NCBI RefSeq assembly: GCF_015706575.1
Contig: NW_024037075.1
Span: forward strand, 13,763,746-13,827,745
DNA from: Patiria miniata
Taxonomy: Eukaryota; Echinodermata; Asteroidea; Valvatida; Asterinidae
Reading direction: 5' to 3'
Length of the DNA stretch: 64,000 nucleotides
Below the pieces are notes generated by a model. It saw nothing but the letters and a program-made list of their open reading frames with translations, searched no databases and was not told where the DNA came from. Shown piece after piece: positions 23,398-32,883 of this stretch (within the stretch, counting starts at the first letter, position 1; every line of letters begins with the position of its first letter). A program made the translations under genes and the position numbers.

Positions 23398-24047
23398 TTT
23401 ATAACACCTCTCCCACAGATTCTGTGTCTTGATTGGCCGAGAGCAAGTCACATGTTACTTTTTATTATATTTTTGCTATCTTTCAGTGCCGGCCAAAAGT
23501 ACTGTACCCATAGCAACCAAAGTACCTTACTTTACCCATAGCAACCAAAGTACTATACGCACTGTGTGCAAAAATGCATAGGAGCAATTTCAGGGTTACT
23601 CACGTTACATTTTTGATGTACTTTTGAGTTTCCTTGGGCTGTAATTACCTTACTGAAAAGGTTTAATAACTGTTATCCCCATGGTAGATAGAGTAGACCT
23701 AGACCTACCTAGAAGCACCAAAGGTGACATCCAGAAAAGTGTGTTATATATGATACACAAGACACACAAAATCGGTTACTCACGTTACAAAAACGTAACG
23801 TGAGTAACCGTGGAATTGCCCATAGGGGTGTTTGTGTTGCCCGTTGCGCATTGCCCGTTGCGCATATTGTTTCCAAGCATGCACTACAGATGGGGTTCAA
23901 ACGTTACGCAAAGGGTAGTTACAAAAAGTGCAAGTTAATTTTCAACTAATTTTGTATTCAAATAGAAGTTAATTTTTATTATATTCGGATTAAATTAATC
24001 AGTTATCACGTAAAATCAAGCATAATCTGTGGGAGAGGTGTTATAAA
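23398..24047. mobile_element. Possible TIR element (TTTATAACACCTCTCCC ends)
   Basis: TTTATAACACCTCTCCCACAG at 23398 is the inverted copy of CTGTGGGAGAGGTGTTATAAA at 24027-24047. Copy 1 has only the right-hand end (about 8292-8312) and lacks about 190 bp at the left, so the left end was lost in copy 1 or gained in copy 2. The span includes the minisatellite, so it may be two pieces rather than one element. Confidence 0.4.
23837..23866 (+). repeat. 14-bp minisatellite, 2 units (copy 2)
   Basis: Two units of TTGCCCGTTGCGCA in the same flanking sequence as the ten-unit array at 7979-8125. Confidence 0.85.
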
Positions 24048-24328
24048 ACAAAAAATGACTGCTTTATCTTGTGGTGAAGTAAAACTGTCCTCCCTCGGTG
24101 ATCCATGGAGCCTCGGGAAAAATAGAATGCTTCATGGATCACCTCGTGAGGCTAGGTTTACTACACAACTCCAGGCAGTCAATATTTGTATATTATTCGT
24201 AAGGAGCCTTCCTAATTTCGTGAAACCTGGCACTGAGCAGGAAACCAAAAGACACAATTCATGAAAGGCCCATTGTCCTCCATCTTGGAGGCCCGTTGTC
24301 CAGACTCCAGAATGCCAAATCGCTTTAA

Positions 24329-24339
24329 CCCTAAAAGGG

Positions 24340-24383
<44 letters not shown>

Positions 24384-24729
24384 GGGGGGGGGGGGGGGGG
24401 GGGGGGGGGGTTGGAATCCCCCCCTCGACTTTTTCCGCGATAGCCTTTAAAAAAATGTTTTTCGCAACCCAAGCTGTGATGACTTTTTAGCCTCAGCGCT
24501 AAGTGCCGTGAAAACTGAATTTTCCCATATACGTCGTGTACACAGACCAGAATTACTATTCATACATGTGAATAATTAATTAGCGATAATTCCAAAACCA
24601 TGAAGAGTTGCTCTATGCATGTACCGAGTTTCAAAATTTTTTGTTACTCGATGGCCGAGATCTTGGGGGGGGGGGGGGGAATCCGCCCCCTGGCTGAGAT
24701 ATGGTCAAAATAACCAGGCCCTTTTAGGG
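24329..24729. mobile_element. piggyBac-like MITE, copy 2
   Basis: Counterpart of 8593-8989, flanked by TTAA at 24325-24328 and 24730-24733. It inserted before the duplication. It now contains a 70-nt G tract in place of the short C tract of copy 1. Confidence 0.75.
24341..24410 (+). repeat. 70-nt homopolymeric G tract
   Basis: Unbroken G except for one T at 24383. The matching place in copy 1 (8601-8610) is a ten-base C tract. Strong quadruplex potential on the plus strand; it may also be a sequencing or assembly artefact. Confidence 0.9.
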
Positions 24730-27700
24730 TTAAGAAATGATGATCCTACACCATCGGCTCCCCTTAATTTCTTGTTTGTTTACGATTTGCGTAGTTATTC
24801 TTATGAAGAATCGAGACGGCGCAAAGAAATTACCCATTAAAGAAAGAAAAACCTGCTGGTGACATAAAGAATTCTATCAAAAAACCCTTGGCAAGCAAGC
24901 TGATGGGACTCGAACCCACGACCTCCTGCTATTCAACCCCTGGATTCTCCAACTTCAGGAATTAAAATCTGCGTTTTAAAACATGTCCGTCTTTAATTTG
25001 CGGCTGGATTTCTTGGTGAAAGCATCAGGGCTCTGTGCAGGAATTGACAGGTTGAAGATGAAATTTAGGTAAGATTTTTTTTTCAATGTATTTGTAACAA
25101 TTTAATTGGACTGTCGGATTGGCTATTGAAAAGGCCTGATGCTTTTATAGAATCGGCAAAACATTAGTGCCAGCTTTAGGATGTACCGGTAGGCCTACTT
25201 CCAAATACTTATTCAAGCACTTTTGAACCAAAAGAAAGTCCCCCCTTCCAATTCTTTTTGGTCTAACTCATAAAACTACTGACCTCTCGCTCAAATAACA
25301 ATTAATCAGTACAGAAATTCCTGAGCAATCCAGCCATACTCTTTGTTTGGCTCAAAACAGTGATAATGTGTAAGAAATTATGCAATTGATGACAAATGAT
25401 ACCGAAAAACAGTTGCACTTTTGTACACGTGCTAGTTGTGGTTCACACTCGCCTTGCATGTATACAATGTCAAAAGTGAAACTTTTTTTCTGTAGCATTT
25501 GTCACAAATTGCATAATGTGGTACCCATTAACACTGTTTTGGGGCCAAATAAAGAATTTGGCTGGATTGCTAAGGAATTTCTGTACTGATTAGTTGTACT
25601 TTGAGCAAGATTTGCACAGTTGTTTTTGAGTTAGACAAAAACGTATTAGGGAGGACTTTCGGAGTGTAGTTTCTCATAATGCCGGTATTAAAAATTTACA
25701 CTAGATATGCATTTGCTGTAAACCAAGCTGTTGAGGTCCATATACACATAGGTGTTGACTAAAGCCTCAAACGTGAATTAAGTTGCATTGAATAGATGCT
25801 GAGCTAAAAATAGCACTTGTGAACTCGTGAATCAGGTCATTTGAAAAGAAAGTTCACCCATTGACCTGTCAACTTTGTAGATCTTTGCATGACAGCAGAC
25901 CACACAAAACTTTCCATTGTTGACTCCAGGCTAGTGTTGACAATAAAAAAATTTGGGAAAACCGAGATGCTCACACTTTCTGTAGGCCTACTGGGACAAA
26001 TGTATAGTTTATATATTTGTATCAATGCGCGGTTTTCCAGGGTTAAAAATAGCTTTTTATTTTTTAGTAAGATATTCTACAACATGTGTGCAATGGGGTG
26101 CAACCTGCTTGCATATGTGGCAGAATTTCAAAGCACTTGTGAATCATGACCATGTAACTTATGTAAAGTTTGAGTCAATGCCATATATGGAAGTTTAATG
26201 AGGGATTCATTTGCATAATATAGTTCCGTCAAGTGGTCATGGGATTGTTGGGTGCGGCAGCTTCATGTACAGGGCTGTAATGCTTGGATATCTCTGAATC
26301 AACCTGCTACGAACTCAACTGTACCGGTAAGTTTTGCCGTAACAAAGGTTCATTTCTTTTTGTTTTTTGGTTTCTTGTTTTGTTTCATGGATTGTATTAA
26401 TGTCAGGGGTAGCCTATTAGCCCTAATCCCCTTGAGTGATTTACTAGGAACCTATGTCACTCTTGCAAATTCCAACACTATATGGCTAACTCTGCACCCA
26501 AACTGTTGGACTCTGATTATGTAGGTATGCCTAACCCAAAGTAAAGCATGTAATCAGTTCACTAGTTTAGTATGGGATTGTTAGGGTTAATAAGTTTTGC
26601 AGGACTTCGCATTTTACTGATCTCACTGAATGACAGTGAACAGTGTATTAGTCTGGTGCAGTTGCTATAAGTGACACGAGACCACTTTTTTCGGTCTGGT
26701 CTTGTTTCAGCCTGGCCCTAAAGTCTCGGTCCTGGGTGGGCTGGTCCAGTTTTGAAAGCGCGGTGTCGGTCTTGGTCTCGGGTGGCAATTAAACTCCCCG
26801 GTTTTACCCTTGAGACTCGTCGAGACCACAACAAAATGTCCCTATTATGTATGGTTTTATATATGTGCAAGCTGAACAACATGCACACTTGTGGAGGACA
26901 GTTCCAAGCATTAGAGTGACAAACACATATTTATTAACAAATAAATGGTACATTGAGACAACTACTGCTACTCGCTTTCTAAACACTGAAACTTTTTAAG
27001 TACACATTTTCATGCTGAAGACTGAGATTGAAGTTGGAATGAAGACCAGTGTGTTACAGCTTTTCATTTATCATTGACAAACAGGACTTCCATTTGTGGC
27101 TTCGTTCCAAAAAGTGCAAACTTCTACAATGAAAAGATCAGCGCACTGCAGGTGGGTGAGGTCTGAGTGTGGCTGGGTGATCCAAAGTACAATGGATGCA
27201 CAATCTAAAGCAGCCTGCCAGACTGATGTCCCTACCACGATGCAACAGGAGGCACAGGTACCCACCCCCTCAGCTGCAACAGGTGAGTACATTTAGTAGC
27301 TAGACCATTTGCATGGGATCAATGAGGGAGGGAGGGGCATGAGGTCCCCCCGTCCCTCCAACTCAACCCAACTCCCCCCCCCCCCCCCCCCCATCCTACC
27401 TCACCTACCTTACCCACCCATCCACTTCTCTCCAGGATTTTTTTGTAAGTCGTCAGGTTTCAACTTGTTTTTGGGACAGTCAGATTTTTCATAATTATAC
27501 ATGTTAGGCCAAACAAAATAAATGGTGTGTTTACGGTAACGGCCTAAAAAACACCAGATAGGTACTGGTAGGTGGGGAAATAATGTTATTTTGTGTTTTT
27601 GGGGTTTTTTTTCATTTCAGTTGTTGCATTTGCATGCTCTTTTGCAATGTTTGAAACTCACTTAACATCATGGGCGTCGCCATGATTTTGTCATTTGATC

Positions 27701-28149
27701 ATTTTTGAGGGAAAGCAGGGACATTTTCCCCCTCCCCACCCCATTAGATTAATAACAATATGATTTTGCGCCAAATACAACTGTTTGCGCAGGGTTAATC
27801 TGTTTTTAATAATGTCAGCCTGTCAGAGTCTGGTGTAAATGTTGTGAGTCTCTGGAAAATTGAAATGTATTGTCAGACAAAGAACTTCCTGATTCCAAGT
27901 CCAGCTAGTGCCTAATTGGCCTGGGTGATCATACATGCACTCCAAAGAAAACTGCAGGTTGACCCAAAGTTGAAGTTCATCTACATGTACATGCATTCAT
28001 TCTTCAAGATACACAGCAAAACAGCTCAATAATAAAACACCTTAAAATTTAGAATTGGATAAAGGAGATCCCATGGAGGTCCCAGCCCTTTGCTCATAGA
28101 ACTTTCCTTGTCACTGAAAACAACTGGAAGAACTACATGTTAGTAACAG

Positions 28150-28340
28150 ATCATGAATTTGTTCGGGGGACAGGTCTGTGCGTTCACCAAGAGTCGTATA
28201 GTGTTCAAGTCTTTCCTCGGGTGGTTTGCAGGCCTCACCTGTGGGACATTAGTGAAGAGTGAGACAACGTCAAAACTGACAAGCAAGTCAGTGGGTTGCA
28301 AGCAAGTCAATGAATTCCTCACATTAATGCAAACTAAATA
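28150..28340 (-). mobile_element. Penelope-like retroelement fossil (RT fragment)
   Basis: The minus strand encodes a stretch including DLLVSFDVVSLFTNVP, a motif characteristic of the reverse transcriptase of Penelope-like elements. Only about 60 codons are recognisable, so it is a broken, old remnant. Confidence 0.6.
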
Positions 28341-29206
28341 TGTGCATTGAAAAACAAATTGGCCAGGGGTTCCGTATGGGTGGTGGACCCAATAATACAG
28401 ATTTTACGAACAAGGATATTGTTGATTTTATTCATAACAAACTGTATCTAATTTTATTTACCAGTATACCCAAAATAAGGAAATAATTTTTCAAGGATTT
28501 ATTTTCAACCTGATAAATTAATTCCTCACATAAAAAAAATACATGAAACATGCCATCCAGTGTTATATTTTGTAGGTTTACATTCAATATAAAAATGTGA
28601 CATTCAGGCAAGGATATGATCATAGACCCAATTTAGGTTCTGTGTAACCGTGGAGGTAAAACAAACAGGGGTCTCACCAGGATTTTCAGCCAGTGCGGGG
28701 AAGTTTGAAATAATGTGATTTTAAAAGTGTAAGATGGGGGCTTTCAAATTCAAAGATCGCAGGTTCGAATCAGCTTATTTCTTTACTTAAATAAAACCAA
28801 TTATCAATATTTAAAAAATATTAATTATTATTCTTTCCCATACCCATCAAGTTTTGCGCGAAAATGCGGATTGTATCAAAGTGCCATATAGTCAGTTAGA
28901 TCAGTCAACAGAAAAACTTGAATCGTATCTACATGTATCTATGAGGGATTGTGAATCAATAATGCCAACAGCACTGCTCAGAAAAAAGTATATTTGACCG
29001 CTGCTGCAAGTGTTCTGCTTTGTCGTCTCAGACCCAAACGGTGAATTATTTATCCATACAGAGATCAATGCAGTGAACCCGGCCATCACGGACCGCCTGC
29101 CTGCGCTGCTAGCAAGCTAGCTAGCTAGCTGTTGATATGACATTGTGACGTACGTCAAGCCCAAGCTAGGGCTGGCTAGCGCTAGCACTAACTCATGTAC
29201 ACAAGC

Positions 29207-29940
29207 GTAGCCTTGGTCAAGGACCTAAATCTTATTTATCCCGCCGTGGCGCGTAAACATAATCCTCGCTAGGGCCATGCATTATGCAGTGCATTAAAAA
29301 TACAGCGCGAACAGCGACCTCATGCGGCCACCATTTCTATGCAAATTAGTTGCACCCAATATCGTGCCTTAAGGTTCAATCGTCGGCAAAAGCTTATGCT
29401 TTTCTTTATTTTGCGCTGGATTTCTAGCGCACGACCTCGTATGTGAATACAGATAAGTGTAGGCGGGGCTAATATGTGGAGTGTCCAATCACACCTTGGT
29501 AATTCCGGACGTCATCAAATTGTTTGCAGCTAGCTATTCGCCTTTTGCAGACGTGACAGTAACCACAGTTTTTGTGCATTGGTGCCGTGTGCAGAGACAC
29601 ATAACGTGTACGTGTACATGTATGGATTATGTACGGTGCCACGTTTTACCAAGCAAGTATCCCCGCAACGATCGACCAATAAGAAAACAACATTTAAGGT
29701 CAGCTAAGGCTATTAACATAATGAGCACCACCCCCAAAACCTCACATGGACGATTGAACCAAGGCGCTATATTGGGTCCAACTGATTTGCATAAAAATAG
29801 TGGCCAGGTGAGGTCGCTGTTGGCGCTGTATTTTTAATGCACTGTACTGCATGCATAGCGCTTAGACATTATGACTGCATGCATTACCGCGCTACGGCCG
29901 GATAAAAAAAACCAACTAGCGCCTTGACCAAGGCTAACAC
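29207..29940. mobile_element. Nested palindromic MITE
   Basis: Left arm TAGCCTTGGTCAAGG ... TGCATTAAAAATACAGCGC; right arm GCGCTGTATTTTTAATGCA ... CCTTGACCAAGGCTA. The arms of about 200 bp or more also share TGCAAAT and CAATATNG-type words in inverse order. Immediately left is a run of GCTAGC tetramers (29108-29130). Confidence 0.65.
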
Positions 29941-30515
29941 AAGCTGTGTTCGTCTACAAAACAAGTATATCAAGAACCAAAACATACCATCGAAATGTGA
30001 TGCTTGTAAAGCATAAAAAGGCGTACACAGGCCTTTCCATTGGTTGGTGTCGCACGCTATACTCATTCATCATGTAGGTGCACATGAGTTCTGCGTGCAC
30101 CAGCTACCTAAAAATTGATACACATCAGCTTGTGTGCGAAATAAAAAAATGGATGTATATTTTCGTAGGCCTAGTGTTATTCAAGTTTTGACGTTGCCAT
30201 GATTTTTGCACGTTTTACTACTTGTATGTTTGTGTCAAATCATGGTCAGTTTCAAGTGTGGAATATTGTTGTGGCAAATAATTGAAAATAGTTCTCATTT
30301 AAAATTATCAACTAGCAAAAAGTTTAAGGCTGGCAGTTAAGGCTGCAAAAAATCACAGGTGGGTCGGGATACCGTAAACACACCATTGTTTTTGTTTGCC
30401 TTATCTTCATTAAAAGTCATAGTTTTCAAAGCACAGACTACATCTAGAGAAAATCAAGTACATGAATCATTCTGTCAGTATTCTAAAAAGGATATTTTAA
30501 ATCTTCTGATTTTAG

Positions 30516-30620
30516 ATTCCCCACAACGAACTGGAGCCACCGGAAACATAGGCTCAGTCAGCGGTAGCCACAACCCTACCATTATTGGTGCAAGTACAGT
30601 TAACTTCACTAATGGACAAG
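30516..30620 (+). CDS. NLR exon 2: Gly/Asn-rich motif (copy 2)
   Basis: The 105-bp exon encodes DSPQRTGATGNIGSVSGSHN followed by PTIIGASTVNFTNGQ. The 5' half matches copy 1, whereas the 3' half (after the N-P pair) differs strongly and is shorter, although the next 40 bp of intron are nearly identical between copies. The acceptor and donor are conserved. Confidence 0.72.
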
Positions 30621-31472
30621 GTAAATATGATCTTGTTTGTTACACTACTTGATATCTTGGATCAGATGTTAATGTATTTTGTTTGGGGGTGGGTGGGGAG
30701 GCGGTGATATACTACACAAACATGGGCACAAAAGGCGGATTGCTGGTAATGCAAGAGTGTCACCAATTTCTTGGCTACATTGATAAACCAGTTTGTAATA
30801 GGATGTACAGTGCACTGCAGCGAGCTCATTAGAAGGGCGCTATTTATATAGTGGGTAAAGTCTTGTAATTTGCTCTTTATGTACGGTACCCACACCAAAT
30901 GGCACCCCCTATTGTGTGTGTCACATTTGGAGAAAAAAAAAAGTGGAAAAAGTGAATATACCGGTAGCTTTAGTTAATGAAGTTGCACATTAATTTTGCA
31001 TTTATATTTGAATGAATGGAATAATGAAATCACCCTTTTTTGAGGCCTTCACCTGCAGTTACCAGTTTTTGTGTGAATTTATTTTTGGTAGGGTGTAAAA
31101 AAAAAAAACATGTGAAAGTACTATAAACCAATAAGACAAGTTTGTGTCCAACAGAAGTACAAGAGCCAAAATATTCACTTTTTTTGTTTGTTTTTGCTTT
31201 TGGAAAATTTGGTACACTACCTTACTAATGAACTGTAAATTCCAAGTCTATTTCTTTGACATGTTTGCCTCCGGAGTGGAAGACTATTTAATCGTTTCAG
31301 AAACGTATTGTACGTTCAATATTGGGTTTCACCCTTCACCGACATATTTTACAAACACTGTATACTCGAAGTTTTCCCGAGTGATAATGAGAAAATATCA
31401 CTCGTGTGGGATTCGAACCCATGACCTTCTGCTTACTTTAACATGTACATGTTGCTTCTTTGACCTTAATAG
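30621..31472 (+). other. NLR intron 2 (copy 2)
   Basis: Intron of 852 bp matching copy 1 intron 2 in its ends, with differing inner indels. It has the TTTCACCCTTCACCGACA repeat at about 31325 and a tRNA-like core on the minus strand near 31408-31435. Confidence 0.65.
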
Positions 31473-32383
31473 GAGTACCTCCTCAGAGTCAAAGACCAGA
31501 CCAAGAACCAAGAGTGGGGGATCTCAACCTAGAAGTCGGGGATCTCAACCAAGAAGTCGGTAACAAGACCAGGGACATTTTGAGGAAGTGTTACAAGACA
31601 ACGGGGAGCTATGTTCAGTTAAACCCTGGGGCTCCTGATGATCAAAGACCCATTGTTGGAATTTACACTAAATTGCGGGTTAGAACAAAGAAAGGTACTG
31701 TAGAAGAAGAATACTCTGACGAAACTGTATATTCCACAGAGTATGAGAAAATATTGAAAGATTGGCCTGAGACTGAGTTCAATCGTGCTATTTTATTTGG
31801 CATTGGTGGTGTCGGGAAGTCAACCATTTTTGACAAGATTGCATATGACTGGGCTGATGAGGCATGTGAAATCCTGAAAAGATTCCAGCTTGTCTTTCTG
31901 TTAAAGATGTGTGCCCTGTTGCAAAAATCTGATCTTGTTGATGCCATTTTTGATCAACTTCTAGGCGAAACATCTGGAGTAGCCAAAGTTGAACTTGATA
32001 AATTCATTCAGGCCAACTCAAATAAGGTGTTGATTCTTTTGGATGGTTTTGATGAAATGAGGACCAAAACACTTGATGCAGCCTCATTCGGCTCTATCCT
32101 CAAAGCACTCAATAGAACATCATACAGGGATTGCTTCATCTGTGTTGCTACTCGCCCTCTCATCTTGAGACACTGTCAAAATCACTTGTCAAAAATCCTT
32201 GCACACACATAGAGGTTCGGGTTTACCATGGAGGATGTTAATGAATACATTCGGAAATTCTATAACAAAGATCCTGATAGTGGTAATGCACTGATCCAAA
32301 ACATTGAAAAATCCAACACGCTGCTCGATTTCTCCAGGAATCCAATGCTTCTCCTTCTCATGTGTTTGTTGTGGAGGGAGAAA

Positions 32384-32883
32384 NNNNNNNNNNNNNNNNN
32401 NNNNNNNNNNNNNNNNNNNNNNNNNNNNNNNNNNNNNNNNNNNNNNNNNNNNNNNNNNNNNNNNNNNNNNNNNNNNNNNNNNNNNNNNNNNNNNNNNNNN
32501 NNNNNNNNNNNNNNNNNNNNNNNNNNNNNNNNNNNNNNNNNNNNNNNNNNNNNNNNNNNNNNNNNNNNNNNNNNNNNNNNNNNNNNNNNNNNNNNNNNNN
32601 NNNNNNNNNNNNNNNNNNNNNNNNNNNNNNNNNNNNNNNNNNNNNNNNNNNNNNNNNNNNNNNNNNNNNNNNNNNNNNNNNNNNNNNNNNNNNNNNNNNN
32701 NNNNNNNNNNNNNNNNNNNNNNNNNNNNNNNNNNNNNNNNNNNNNNNNNNNNNNNNNNNNNNNNNNNNNNNNNNNNNNNNNNNNNNNNNNNNNNNNNNNN
32801 NNNNNNNNNNNNNNNNNNNNNNNNNNNNNNNNNNNNNNNNNNNNNNNNNNNNNNNNNNNNNNNNNNNNNNNNNNNNNNNNNNN
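32384..32883. other. Assembly gap (500 N)
   Basis: Exactly 500 N, so the size is a convention. It interrupts the NACHT domain of NLR copy 2. Nothing after it matches the missing 1.8 kb of coding sequence known from copy 1, so the true gap is probably larger than shown. Confidence 0.98.

Larger units (their letters stand above)
27507..30400. mobile_element. 2.9-kb Harbinger-type element in NLR intron 1, copy 2 only
   Basis: Left end GGCCAAACAAAATAAATGGT, followed by GTGTTTACGGTA; right end TACCGTAAACACACCATTGT, followed by TTTTGTTTGCC. TTA flanks both sides (27504-27506, 30401-30403), fitting a PIF/Harbinger target duplication. I found no transposase reading frame, so it looks non-autonomous. 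It contains a nested palindromic element (about 29207-29940) and a short Penelope-like reverse-transcriptase fossil (about 28150-28340, minus strand). Confidence 0.7.
17555..32383. repeat. Segmental duplication, copy 2
   Basis: Second copy of the block described at the window start. It carries its own differences: a 2.9-kb TIR element in NLR intron 1 (27507-30400), a 190-bp insertion at about 23397-23583, a 70-nt G tract at 24341-24410, and it lacks the MITEs found at 5923-6476, 7000-7515 and 11551-12028 of copy 1. It ends at the N run; the sequence after the gap is not homologous to copy 1. Confidence 0.93.
27192..32383 (+). pseudogene. NACHT-LRR receptor, copy 2 (frame-shifted, cut by gap)
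   Basis: Paralog of the receptor at 11287. Exons: 27192-27282 (MDAQSKAACQTDVP...), 30516-30620 (35 residues, seven fewer than copy 1) and 31473 to the gap. NACHT signatures are kept: GIGGVGKST, VLILLDGFDE. Exon 3 has an extra VGDLNLE-type decapeptide duplication near its start. Compared with copy 1, small deletions of 1, 3 and 2 bp between about 32155 and 32218 shift the frame and bring a stop at 32210-32212, after which the original frame resumes (EDVNEYIRKFY...) up to the N run. The leucine-rich repeats are missing from the assembly. It may be a true pseudogene or an assembly error at the edge of a gap. An upstream in-frame ATG exists at 27096, but copy 1 supports 27192. Confidence 0.8.

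Noticed and set aside
24212-24472. Poly-proline and poly-glycine open frames
   Set aside because: Translations of the homopolymeric G tract.
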